From assembly GCF_000214215.1 (NCBI RefSeq), contig NC_015559.1, positions 682,001 through 746,000 on the forward strand: 64,000 nucleotides of DNA. The letters run 5' to 3'. The translations under genes and the position numbers were made by a program. Origin of the DNA: Marinomonas posidonica IVIA-Po-181 (GTDB lineage Bacteria; Pseudomonadota; Gammaproteobacteria; Pseudomonadales; Marinomonadaceae). A model generated the notes under the pieces. It saw only the letters and a list, made by a program, of their open reading frames with translations. It was not told where the DNA came from and ran no database searches. Below are positions 29,298 to 37,984 of this stretch, piece by piece (position 1 is the first letter of the stretch; the number at the start of each line of letters is the position of its first letter).

Positions 29298-30419
29298 ATG
29301 GCACATTTACATCACTGGGATAATTTGATTTCTCAATCAACCTTTACATCAAGTGTTGATTATCGCAAACAGATTCTTGAACTCATTGAGCAGGCAAAGC
29401 TTGCTGAAGGTAAGCTTCATAAGTTCATGGCGGAGTTGAGTGCCAATATAAACAACGAATCGGGTAAGCCTATTACGTATACAAGAGCGCCTCTTAAAAC
29501 AAAAGGTCGTATTGGGGAAAAGTGCGGTATTAAAGTGTGGAGTGATCCATCTAGAGATGTCACAGGCATGAAGACACCACTAGAAGTAAAGGATATTGCT
29601 AGAGCGACCATTGTATTTAGTACCGTCGCTCAGATGTTGGCTTTTCGGGACTATATTTATAACACCCCAGAATATCAGGCGGTATCTGGTCTAGACACCC
29701 CAGCCGTAAAAGATTTGTGGGCGAAAGGTGTGACGGATGAATATAAAGATGTGAAGTTCTTTTTACAGGTAAATATTGATTTTTCTTATGGCGGCAAGGC
29801 AAAACAAAAAGTTCCTCATATTGTCGAGTTGCAGTTGAATGTAGCACAAATGGACCGTGGTAAGAGCTATGGCCATGCTTTCTATAATATTTCTCGCGCT
29901 GCTGTGAGGGACGGTAAAGTGGGCTTTTTCCCTGCGGATAAGAACTGCAAAATTGTTATACCTGCTAATAAAAAAGGCCGGGTTGGTAACAAGTTACGTA
30001 CAGCATTGTCGCAATGTAAAAGTATGGCCGGAAATGACTCGGAGATTAATCTAGCCATAAATATTATGAGGAAGATGTTGAAGAAAAAGTTCCAGACAGT
30101 AGAAGAAGCAAATAAAAAGCAGAAAAAAGCTGATGCGGCAAATACGGATGCTGGTGCTGGTGCTGGTGCTGCTTCATCGGTCGTTGCATATACCAATGCC
30201 AAGGGGAAGCCAGCAGACAAATATGACTTTGTTGATGATGGTAAACCTCTGGTTATCGTATGTGGTGTTTACAATCCTAAGAAAGAAGAAAAACAAGATA
30301 CGGATGCGGCGCAAGCGTGGGCAATTGCGCGTCTGTCCAGCTTTATTTGGAGCAATTTCACTGCTTTTCAAAACAAACCCGGTGTAACGGGAATCGCTGC
30401 GAATATACATGAAGCTTAA
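29298..30419 (+). CDS. Putative T6SS effector with RelA/SpoT-like nucleotidyltransferase domain
   Basis: A 373-residue protein with no signal peptide. Residues about 55-205 follow the RelA/SpoT synthetase pattern. There is a basic segment (PLKTKGRIGEKCGIK, 65-79) and KDIARATIVF (98-107), whose Asp99 fits the Mg-binding Asp. VELQLNVAQM (176-185) has Glu177 at the second acidic position, and GHAFYNISR is at 192-200. Such domains make (p)ppGpp or (p)ppApp, or pyrophosphorylate tRNA; Tas1 of Pseudomonas is a T6SS effector of this class. A Lys/Ala-rich linker with a GAGAGA run (about 265-295) leads to an unassigned C-terminal domain (about 300-373). Position directly after PAAR supports effector status. 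No immunity gene is evident downstream. The assignment is by eye. Confidence 0.68.
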   Translation: MAHLHHWDNLISQSTFTSSVDYRKQILELIEQAKLAEGKLHKFMAELSANINNESGKPITYTRAPLKTKGRIGEKCGIKVWSDPSRDVTGMKTPLEVKDIARATIVFSTVAQMLAFRDYIYNTPEYQAVSGLDTPAVKDLWAKGVTDEYKDVKFFLQVNIDFSYGGKAKQKVPHIVELQLNVAQMDRGKSYGHAFYNISRAAVRDGKVGFFPADKNCKIVIPANKKGRVGNKLRTALSQCKSMAGNDSEINLAINIMRKMLKKKFQTVEEANKKQKKADAANTDAGAGAGAASSVVAYTNAKGKPADKYDFVDDGKPLVIVCGVYNPKKEEKQDTDAAQAWAIARLSSFIWSNFTAFQNKPGVTGIAANIHEA

Positions 30420-30442
30420 GTCTTTATTAAGGAGTGAAAATC

Positions 30443-31726
30443 ATGCTTGAAGAACTGGTCGTGCCTATTTCAGATGAAGCTCCCTGCGGTGAATATCTAA
30501 AGGATAATCGCTCTGTTTATCGAAGCTATCGTAACGCTTTTAATATGGCCCAATCTTCTTTTCGTCAATTGATTGAGGATCCAGATGCCTTAAATAACAA
30601 TGAACTGGTTGAAGCCAATGCTGAAAACTGGGCTTTGCTTTCGAGTGAATGTGAAAATTGTTTAAAGACGGTTTCGAAGGATATTGAAATATTTTGCTGG
30701 CATGCGGTGTCTCAACTGTTTTCAAGGAAGCCGCTAGAGAATTTACAACATTCTTTAGAAACACTTGATTATTTAGTGACGAATGATTGGGCAAACCTCC
30801 AACCAATGTCTCCTGAAGAAAAGTTAAAAGCAGAGGACGACGCTGGAAAACAAAGGGAATGGGCTGAAGGTCGTGTTAAGCCTTTGGTTCAATTGGTTGG
30901 CGATACGGCAGAAAGTGGTTTGTTGTATATGCCGTTGCAGATGTTGACCTTGGTTGCTGATATCGATTACGGAAAGTTCTTTTTGGCTGAAAAATCAGGA
31001 ACCCTAGCGGATTTGAAATCTCAGGCATTAGGTGCTCTATCTAGTGAACGAGCTGAGGTGACCGAGCGTATTTTATCGCTAGGTAAAATTTATGAAACTC
31101 TTGTTTCTATTGAGAAAAAAGTTGCTGAAGAGTGCAATCGTGTTGCTGCTCAAGGGATTAGTTTTCGCTTTGTAAAAGAAAGTGTCGATCGTTTATTGAA
31201 AACGTTGCGCTATCTAGTAGAAGAAGGCTTACCTCGTTGGCCTTTGGATCCTGAAGAAGTTGGGATTGAAGATAATCAACCTGAAGTGGAGACCCTTGCC
31301 TCATCCGAAGAGCCTATTACCAATGGCGAGAGTGTGCAAACAGCGTCAGGGGGAATGGCGATGACAGGAGTCGGTATTGTGGCTAGCCGTGAGCAAGCAT
31401 TAGCAGAATTGCAAAAAATTGCTGAATATTTTTTGCAGGCAGAACCGCATAGCCCAATTTACATGCTGTTAAAACGAGCGATCAGATGGGGACATATGCC
31501 TCTTCCTGAATTATTAGAAGAACTTATTGGTGATAATGCCGTAGTGCAGTCACGCATTACTCAATTAGCCGGTTTAGAAAGCGCCGAACATACAGTGAAT
31601 TTTAAAGCATCCCCGGAGGTGACGTATACGGCAACATCGACCCCCACTCCCGCGGCTGAAAAGGCAAAAGAACCAAGTGTAAGCCCCACGAATGATGTGG
31701 GAACGTTAACTGGTATTGAATGGTAA
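30443..31726 (+). CDS. tssA: T6SS baseplate/cap protein TssA (ImpA family)
   Basis: TssA helps assemble the baseplate and caps the growing tail. The N-terminal ImpA domain is evident (PISDEAPCGEYLKDNRSVYRSYR... and WALLSSECENCLKTVSKDIEIFCWH). The C-terminal part has SREQALAELQKIAEYFLQAEPHSPIYMLLKRAIRWGHMPLPELL, usual in the short TssA class, and ends TLTGIEW. I use the ATG at 30443 because AAGGAG ends 8 bases before it. The GTG at 30434 lies inside that ribosome site. The resulting length is 427 residues. It lies 23 bp after the candidate effector. A small hairpin (GTCATC/GATGAC, 31739-31753) separates it from hcp. Confidence 0.92.
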   Translation: MLEELVVPISDEAPCGEYLKDNRSVYRSYRNAFNMAQSSFRQLIEDPDALNNNELVEANAENWALLSSECENCLKTVSKDIEIFCWHAVSQLFSRKPLENLQHSLETLDYLVTNDWANLQPMSPEEKLKAEDDAGKQREWAEGRVKPLVQLVGDTAESGLLYMPLQMLTLVADIDYGKFFLAEKSGTLADLKSQALGALSSERAEVTERILSLGKIYETLVSIEKKVAEECNRVAAQGISFRFVKESVDRLLKTLRYLVEEGLPRWPLDPEEVGIEDNQPEVETLASSEEPITNGESVQTASGGMAMTGVGIVASREQALAELQKIAEYFLQAEPHSPIYMLLKRAIRWGHMPLPELLEELIGDNAVVQSRITQLAGLESAEHTVNFKASPEVTYTATSTPTPAAEKAKEPSVSPTNDVGTLTGIEW

Positions 31727-31782
31727 TTTTTTAAAGCAGTCATCTTTGATGACAATTAAAACTAAAAAGTGAGGTAAAAGAA

Positions 31783-32307
31783 ATGGCTTCTATTTATATG
31801 AGAATTGATGGTCTTGACGATATCAAAGGCGCTGCTACTGTTGGGGAAATCGGCGGTAAAAAAGGTTTTTTTGCTATCGATAATATGCATTGGGGTGCCA
31901 ACCGTGGTGTGTCTGTTGATGTAGGTAATGCGAACAATGCTGATAAAGGTATGGTGTCTTTGGATGCCATTGGTATCTCTCGAGTATCTGATGGCGCTTC
32001 CCCTCACCTAACGACGTTTTTGTTTGCACCGGGTGCGGAAGGTAAGACAGTGGATATTTTGTTAACTAAACCTTCTCGTGATGGCGCTGGTGCAGACCCT
32101 TACCTTGTTATTACTTTAGAGAAAGCACGCCTTTCTAGCTACAATGTATCAGGTTCAGATGGCAATCTGCCGTCAGAAGACATGTCTTTGACTTATACCG
32201 CATTGACTTTGGTTTATTACAACGAAGGTGATGGCGGTAAGATTGAGAAGGGCGACACAGTTAAGTTTGATTGCACTACAGGCAAGCTTGAGTCTAAAGC
32301 AGGTTAA
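31783..32307 (+). CDS. hcp: T6SS tube protein Hcp (TssD)
   Basis: Hcp hexamers stack into the inner tube and can carry small effectors. The 174-residue sequence fits the family. It opens MASIYMRIDGLDDIKGAAT and has a central SPHLTTFLFAPGAEGKTVDILLTK. The YLVITLEKARLSSYNVSG strand and a C-terminal SLTYTALTLVYYNEG follow. It is preceded by GTGAGGTAAA, a good ribosome site, and by a 56-bp gap with a hairpin. This would allow higher expression or mRNA processing relative to tssA, as is common for the abundant tube protein. No C-terminal toxin extension is present. Confidence 0.95.
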   Translation: MASIYMRIDGLDDIKGAATVGEIGGKKGFFAIDNMHWGANRGVSVDVGNANNADKGMVSLDAIGISRVSDGASPHLTTFLFAPGAEGKTVDILLTKPSRDGAGADPYLVITLEKARLSSYNVSGSDGNLPSEDMSLTYTALTLVYYNEGDGGKIEKGDTVKFDCTTGKLESKAG

Positions 32308-32335
32308 TCATAAGTAACCATTTAGGAGGTTCATC

Positions 32336-32839
32336 GTGGCTTTGAATTCGCAACATAAGCGTGTAAGTAAAAACCGAGTCAGCATCACTTATGATGTTGA
32401 AACAAATGGAGCAGTAGAAAATAAAGAGTTGCCTTTCGTTGTAGGGGTACTTGGAGATTTTTCTGCTCACAGAGAAGATCGTGAAGATCTTGAAGATCGC
32501 ACTTTTTATCAGATAGATAAGGATAACTTTGACACTGTAATGAAGCGCGTTGGTCCAGAGTTGAAACTTAAGGTAGATAACACCTTATCGGATGATGATA
32601 GCCAGTTTGAAGCTGCGTTGAAGTTCTCCTCTATGAAGGATTTTGAACCAGATGCTTTGATAGATCAGGTTGAGCCCCTTAGAAAACTGGCCGAAACACG
32701 CCAGCAATTGAAAACTTTGTTATCTAAAGCCGACAGATCTCGCGATCTTGAGAAGTTGCTGAAAGAAGTTCTGCAAAGTGCAGATACCATTAACGCGCTT
32801 TCAGGTGAGCTGGGAATTGAAGCTAAGGGAGACGAATAA
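32336..32839 (+). CDS. tssB: T6SS contractile sheath small subunit TssB
   Basis: TssB pairs with TssC to form the contractile sheath around the Hcp tube. The protein (167 residues) shows the family signature near the N-terminus (KNRVSITYDVETNGAVENKELPFVVGVLGDFS). It also has the RTFYQIDKDNFDTVM segment and a C-terminal helix region (LRKLAETRQQLKTLLSKADRSRDLEKLLKEVL). The start codon is GTG with an excellent TAGGAGG site 6-7 bases upstream. The stop overlaps the tssC start as TAATG, ensuring coupled translation of the two sheath subunits. Confidence 0.96.
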   Translation: MALNSQHKRVSKNRVSITYDVETNGAVENKELPFVVGVLGDFSAHREDREDLEDRTFYQIDKDNFDTVMKRVGPELKLKVDNTLSDDDSQFEAALKFSSMKDFEPDALIDQVEPLRKLAETRQQLKTLLSKADRSRDLEKLLKEVLQSADTINALSGELGIEAKGDE

Positions 32840-34317
32840 TGAGTGCTGAATTAGAAAATCAAGCCGCTGGTGAAGCTGAAGCTGGGACATTAAGTTTTCT
32901 TGATAGAGCCATTTCTGCGACCACTCAAACACCCGCTGATACTACTAAAGAGCTATTCTCTGTATTGGCTGAGCAAGCGTTAGGCGGTACCGTTGTTTGG
33001 GATAAAAATGTTACTAAGACGATTGAAAATGCTATTGCTGAAATTGATAAGCAAATGTCTCTTCAGATGTCTACTATCATGCAAAATGATGAGTTTCGTC
33101 GCTTAGAAGGCTCTTGGAGAGGTTTGGGTAAATTAGTTCGTGAAAGTGAGACTGGCCAAAGTTTGAAAATCAAATTGGTCGATTTTAACAAAGATGAATT
33201 ATTGAGTCAGTTTGAAGACGCTCCAGCTGTGGATCGTAGCCCTCTGTTTGATGCTCTTTATCAAAAAGAATTTGGCACAGCGGGTGGTGAGCCTTATGGA
33301 TTGTTAGTTGGTGACTATACCTTCTCTCATAAGGATGATGATGTTGCATTATTGCGTTATATGGGTGAGACGGCTGCAGCCAGTCACGCTCCTTTTATCG
33401 CCGCTGCTAATCCTGAGATGTTTGAGTTTGATTCCTTCGAGACTTTTAATGAAGGCAAGCCTGTTGCTTCAGGTTTTGATTCTCCTTCTTATGCTTCTTG
33501 GAATGCTTTCCGCGCTAGTGATGATGCTCGCTATGTTAGTTTGACATTACCTCAAACACTTGCTCGTCTTCCCTATGGTAAAAAGGGATTGGGTACGGAT
33601 GCCTTTGATTATGAAGAGTTGAATGTAGACTCTGATGGCAACCCATTGCCAAGAGATAACTCGCAATTAGTATGGTCAAATGCCGCATTTGATTTGGGTC
33701 TTAAAATGACTCAAGCCCATACTGCTTTTGGTTGGTGTACTGCTATTCGTGGTTTGGATAACGGTGGTAAGGTTGAAAACCTACCCAACTTAACTTACAA
33801 GTCTTTAGCTGGTGATCTACAGCAACAATGTCCTATCGAAGTTAACTTAACGGATGAGCGTGAGAAAGAGTTAAGTGATTTAGGATTCTTGCCATTGGTT
33901 CACTATAAAAACACCAATTATGGTGTATTTATTGGTAGCCAAACCACTCAAAAACCGAAAGTCTTTGCTGATCCAGACGCAACAAGTAATGCCGCTATTT
34001 CTGCTCGCTTACCATATATCATGGCAAGTAGCCGTATTGCGCATTATTTGAAAGTAATGGGGCGCGACATGCTTGGTTCTAACTTGGAGGCAAATGACAT
34101 TCAGAAGGATCTTCAAACCTGGATTGATCAATACACCAACTCTGGTGCGGTTGGTAATGCAGAGCGATCTAAAACACCACTTTGTGAGTCTCGTATTCAA
34201 GTTGTTGAGCAACCTGGCCGTCCTGGTGCTTATTCTGCCGTTGCGCACCTTCGCCCTTGGTTGCAACTTGAAGAATTGACGACGTCTGTACGCATGGTTA
34301 CTAAGATTCCTGGTTAG
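32839..34317 (+). CDS. tssC: T6SS contractile sheath large subunit TssC
   Basis: The 492-residue large sheath subunit. Typical landmarks are QMSTIMQNDEFRRLEGSWRGLGKLV, GEPYGLLVGDYTFSH, FIAAANPEMF and RLPYGKKG. SSRIAHYLKVMGRDMLGS lies near the C-terminus, and the conserved end is RPGAYSAVAHLRPWLQLEELTTSVRMVTKIP. All the expected regions are intact, so this is the functional copy of the two TssC-like proteins. It is coupled to tssB. A second TssC-like gene follows after a 43-bp gap. Confidence 0.96.
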   Translation: MSAELENQAAGEAEAGTLSFLDRAISATTQTPADTTKELFSVLAEQALGGTVVWDKNVTKTIENAIAEIDKQMSLQMSTIMQNDEFRRLEGSWRGLGKLVRESETGQSLKIKLVDFNKDELLSQFEDAPAVDRSPLFDALYQKEFGTAGGEPYGLLVGDYTFSHKDDDVALLRYMGETAAASHAPFIAAANPEMFEFDSFETFNEGKPVASGFDSPSYASWNAFRASDDARYVSLTLPQTLARLPYGKKGLGTDAFDYEELNVDSDGNPLPRDNSQLVWSNAAFDLGLKMTQAHTAFGWCTAIRGLDNGGKVENLPNLTYKSLAGDLQQQCPIEVNLTDEREKELSDLGFLPLVHYKNTNYGVFIGSQTTQKPKVFADPDATSNAAISARLPYIMASSRIAHYLKVMGRDMLGSNLEANDIQKDLQTWIDQYTNSGAVGNAERSKTPLCESRIQVVEQPGRPGAYSAVAHLRPWLQLEELTTSVRMVTKIPG

Positions 34318-34360
34318 TCTTTTAGCCAGTCGTAGTGCTCTAATACAAAGTAAGTGACAG

Positions 34361-35794
34361 GTGTGGATGCAAATGTTGTTGAGTTCGATACAGGATAGGT
34401 TAATTCAGTTAGATGAAGATCAAGGCGATTATTTAATAAGTGCTTTGACTTTATTGGCAGAATTGGATGACGAGATGCTATTAAGCAAAAGTGCTTTATT
34501 TGCGTCAGTAAGTCGTTTAATTGCTGAGATTGATGAAAACCTGTCTGCTCAGACTTCAGCAATATTGCACCACTCTGATTTTGAGGCGTTAGAATCCGTT
34601 TGGCTTGGTGTCGATTCACTGGTCAGGCTGCCTGTTAATAACCAGAAAGTGAAAGTACGTATTTTGGATCTATCTTGGGATGCAGTATCACAAGATGTTA
34701 ATAACTCGATCTCCTTGCGCCGTTCAATGCTTTATAACCTGATTGGTAATAGAGAGCTAAATACGTCTGGTGGCCAACCGTTCGGCATGGTGGTGGTTGA
34801 TCGTGGTATCTCGATGGATTTAGATCAAGATTACGATGATGTCTATACCCTTGAGCTACTTGGGCGTCTAGGTGATATATGTCTTTGCCCATTTATTTTC
34901 TCGTTGGCGGATGATTTTTTTGGTGAAAAAGGGGCCGATTGGATATCCGATATCGGACGTATCGAAAAAATCTTAGAAGGGCCCGAATTTACTACTTGGA
35001 GGCATTTAAGGTCTCTACCAGAAGCTCGTTTTATTGGTTTGGTTATGCCTCGTATTAAGCTTAGAGATTCTTATACTCAAGAGTCTTGTCGGCGTTTCAT
35101 TTTTGATGAAACCTGTCGTAAACAGAGAGGTCTCTGGGGCCATTCTGCTTTTATGTTTGCCTCTATTGCGATGCGGGAATTTAACCGAATTAATTGGTTT
35201 GGTTTTATGAAGTCTCGCTGGCAGGACCAATACAGTGGAGCATTGGTTAATGTTCCTGAGAATGGTATTGGAAGTTTCAGTACCAAAAAACCAACACCGG
35301 ATGTTCGCATTATTACAGAAATTGGCAGCTTTTATTCTGCGCAGGGCTTTGTTCCTTTGTGCCATAGCGTTATGACAGAAAAATATTTTTTCCGTGGTAA
35401 TAGCTCTATCTGGAAGTCAGGAAAAGAGAGTGCCGAAGCTGTAATGGGGCAGTTGCAAACAACTTTGATGATATGTCGTATTGCCCATTATTTGAAAGTT
35501 CAAATTCGCGGCATGATAGGGAATTTTCAAACGGCAGAAGAGTGTGAGTTATATCTTAATAATTGGTTAGATCGCTACTCGAGTAATTTGTTTAGCGCCG
35601 ATGAGGTGACATTAGCGAAATATCCTCTAAGCAAAGGTGTGGTGAAAGTAAGAGAAATACCAGGTCAACAGGGGCGTTATACCTGCGATGTGCTTGTTCA
35701 GCCACAGTATCAGTTTGATAATGTCTGCGGTGAAGTGTTGTTGTCGACAGATTTAGGTTCTGAAAGGGGTGCAAGCTCAGAGGCTTTAGCATGA
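34361..35794 (+). CDS. Second TssC-like protein (ImpD/TssC40 type)
   Basis: A divergent paralogue of TssC. It shares ILHHSDFEALESVWLGVDSLV, GGQPFGMVVVDRGISM, ARFIGLVMPRIKLRD, MICRIAHYLKVQIRGMIG and a C-terminal GRYTCDVLVQPQYQFDNV with the sheath subunit, but with many substitutions. Some T6SS loci, such as the imp locus of Rhizobium and the Agrobacterium cluster (TssC40/TssC41), encode such a second copy. In Agrobacterium I recall it to be dispensable. It could form a minor sheath subunit or a baseplate-proximal ring. The start may be the GTG at 34361 or the ATGs at 34367 and 34373. Its stop overlaps tssE by ATGA. Confidence 0.85.
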   Translation: MWMQMLLSSIQDRLIQLDEDQGDYLISALTLLAELDDEMLLSKSALFASVSRLIAEIDENLSAQTSAILHHSDFEALESVWLGVDSLVRLPVNNQKVKVRILDLSWDAVSQDVNNSISLRRSMLYNLIGNRELNTSGGQPFGMVVVDRGISMDLDQDYDDVYTLELLGRLGDICLCPFIFSLADDFFGEKGADWISDIGRIEKILEGPEFTTWRHLRSLPEARFIGLVMPRIKLRDSYTQESCRRFIFDETCRKQRGLWGHSAFMFASIAMREFNRINWFGFMKSRWQDQYSGALVNVPENGIGSFSTKKPTPDVRIITEIGSFYSAQGFVPLCHSVMTEKYFFRGNSSIWKSGKESAEAVMGQLQTTLMICRIAHYLKVQIRGMIGNFQTAEECELYLNNWLDRYSSNLFSADEVTLAKYPLSKGVVKVREIPGQQGRYTCDVLVQPQYQFDNVCGEVLLSTDLGSERGASSEALA

Positions 35795-36213
35795 TATTTT
35801 GGAATACATTTCTAAAAGACGAGGGCTCAGTTGGCGATGAGATGTTGGAAGCTATACGTTATCAACTGACGGCTTTACTTAATTCTGAAGCACCAATGAT
35901 GAATTTGCCAAAAGGCTTTAAGGAGATTGAAGCGTCTAATATGCGTTTTGGTCTTGATAGTGTTTACAGTATTAGTAGTCAGGTGGATAAAGATCAATTT
36001 GCTCGCTCTGTTGAGCATTGGGTGCGCGCTTTTGAACCACGTTTGGCTGAAGTGAGCGTCTTTATTGAAGAAAGTGACCCACAAAAGAATATGATTTGTT
36101 TCTCGTTGATGGCGAAAATAAAAACACCAAATGGTAATCATGTTTTTTTGTTTGATTCGAATATTAGTTTATCGAATCAGGTGGCTAAATTAGAGGGTCA
36201 AGAAGTTGTCTGA
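35791..36213 (+). CDS. tssE: T6SS baseplate protein TssE
   Basis: TssE is the gp25-like lysozyme-fold wedge protein of the baseplate, without lysozyme activity. The 140 residues show the family pattern EAIRYQLTALLNSEAP, then FGLDSVYSISSQVDKDQFARSVEHWVRAFEPRLAEVSVFIEE. This includes the EPR triad (FEPRL) essential for sheath initiation. It overlaps the second tssC-like gene by 4 bp and tssF by 8 bp, so it belongs to a compact baseplate block tssE-tssF-tssG. Confidence 0.93.
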   Translation: MIFWNTFLKDEGSVGDEMLEAIRYQLTALLNSEAPMMNLPKGFKEIEASNMRFGLDSVYSISSQVDKDQFARSVEHWVRAFEPRLAEVSVFIEESDPQKNMICFSLMAKIKTPNGNHVFLFDSNISLSNQVAKLEGQEVV

Positions 36214-37984
36214 TCAATTGATGCGCTATTTCGAAAGAGAATTAGCCTATGTTCGTAAGTCGTTGAATGAATTTTCTGGTGATTTTCCAGAACAAGCGAA
36301 CAAACTTAAGTTAAATCAAAGTAGTAATGAAGACCCAAATATCAGTCGATTGATTGATGGGATGGCATTGCTAACTGCAAAAACGGAAAAAAAGATCGAT
36401 GATCAATTTCCTGAAGTGCTGCAAGACTTATTTAATATTCTTTATCCAGGCTATCTTCAAATATCACCGAGTTACGCTCCAATTCAGCTAATAGAAGAGC
36501 CAGAAAAGCTGAGCGAATCTATTTTTTTACCTAAAGGTAATCGACTGTCGGTTAAGTTAAATAAAGAGCAAGAGTGTATTTTTACAACGGTCTCAGATCT
36601 CACGATAGACCCTTATTACATCCAAAATATTAAGGCGGAAGCGGCTCCATTTAATTTTTTGACGCCAGCGAATCTTAGGCACGCAGATTCTGTGATACAG
36701 ATTGAGCTGTCTTGTTTGGACGATGATACTTTTTTTAGCCATTTCGACTTAAGTCATTTCGATTTTTATGTTCGTGGCTTTGAAAGTAACTCCAAAGGCT
36801 TAATTGACCTTCTACTATTGAATACCGAGATTATTTCTTTGTTGACGCCAGATGGAAAACTCATAGAAATAGATTCATCGCGTTTGCATTCACGTATAGC
36901 GGATACTGACTTTCAATGGCTGCCTCGGCATGGGAGCCATTTTGGCGGTTTTGATTTGCTTAGAGACTACTTCATTTATCCAGATAAAGCTGCTTATATG
37001 CGTATCGCGGAGTTGGGGCATGAGTTAAGTAAACTTAATTCGTCTAAGGTCACGATCAGCCTATTTACTAAACAATTGCCCCCTGAATTTCTAAGGTTGT
37101 TTAACAAGAAGGTCTTTTGCCTGAATACGGTCCCAGCTATCAATATTTTTGAGTGTCGAGGGGAGCCTATTAAATATGACTTTTCTAAGTTATCTGTGCC
37201 GGTTATCGCAGATTTGCATTCAGAGAATGAACAGACCGTTGTCTCAGTTAATACCGTTAAAGAAGTGCTTCCTACTGGTGAGTTTGAGCTGAGCCCTGTC
37301 TATGAGGGAGGGTATTGGCATGATGAATCTTCTCCACAATGGCAGAGTCGGCAGCATTGGGACGAAAAAGGGCGTAGGAAAGTGTCTCTCTCTATTAGTT
37401 ACCCTTATAGCTCACAGAGTAAAAATAGCGTTGTTTTAGCGACGAATCTAAGTGTTTGCAATGGCCGATTGCCCTGTTTGATTGCTGCAAATCAACCGGT
37501 AGAACTCATGGCTTCGATTGAGTTACCAGGTGACCTGCGAGTGATGTCGACACCGACAGCGCCACAATACCCAAACCTTGATAACCAATTGAATTGGCGT
37601 TTCATGGCGCTTCTTAATGTCAATTTTTCAAGCCTAGTACAATCCGATGATACGGTGAAGATGCTGCAAGAATCGTTACGCATGTGTAGTCCAAATCAAA
37701 CTTGCTCTCAGGCTGATGCGATTAAACAGCTTGAATATAAGCACTTAGTTGCCCCTATGAGTATCCGCCAGCAATCTGTGTTCGCGTCAGGTACGGAAGT
37801 GACGATTATGTTGGATGACGAAATGCTAGGAAATAATATTGCGATTTTAGGTGAAGTGTTAAATCAGTATTTTCAGCAATTTTGTAGTTTTGACCGCTTT
37901 ATGCAGGTGAAAATTAAACGCTTTGGTAATGATGCAGAAAGCATTGAATACGACAAGGTTCATGGGAGCCAATTATGTCTGTAG
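36206..37984 (+). CDS. tssF: T6SS baseplate protein TssF
   Basis: TssF (592 residues) is the main wedge component. The N-terminus MSDQLMRYFERELAYVRKSLNEF matches the family opening (RYYERELAYLR...EFA). EDPNISRLIDGMALLTAKTEKKIDDQFPEVLQDLFNILYPGYL and the CSFDRFMQVKI end are also typical. The start is a TTG at 36206 inside the tssE end, and no ATG closer to the family N-terminus exists. The stop lies inside tssG (10-bp overlap). The tight overlaps suggest stoichiometric synthesis with TssE and TssG. Confidence 0.92.
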   Translation: MSDQLMRYFERELAYVRKSLNEFSGDFPEQANKLKLNQSSNEDPNISRLIDGMALLTAKTEKKIDDQFPEVLQDLFNILYPGYLQISPSYAPIQLIEEPEKLSESIFLPKGNRLSVKLNKEQECIFTTVSDLTIDPYYIQNIKAEAAPFNFLTPANLRHADSVIQIELSCLDDDTFFSHFDLSHFDFYVRGFESNSKGLIDLLLLNTEIISLLTPDGKLIEIDSSRLHSRIADTDFQWLPRHGSHFGGFDLLRDYFIYPDKAAYMRIAELGHELSKLNSSKVTISLFTKQLPPEFLRLFNKKVFCLNTVPAINIFECRGEPIKYDFSKLSVPVIADLHSENEQTVVSVNTVKEVLPTGEFELSPVYEGGYWHDESSPQWQSRQHWDEKGRRKVSLSISYPYSSQSKNSVVLATNLSVCNGRLPCLIAANQPVELMASIELPGDLRVMSTPTAPQYPNLDNQLNWRFMALLNVNFSSLVQSDDTVKMLQESLRMCSPNQTCSQADAIKQLEYKHLVAPMSIRQQSVFASGTEVTIMLDDEMLGNNIAILGEVLNQYFQQFCSFDRFMQVKIKRFGNDAESIEYDKVHGSQLCL

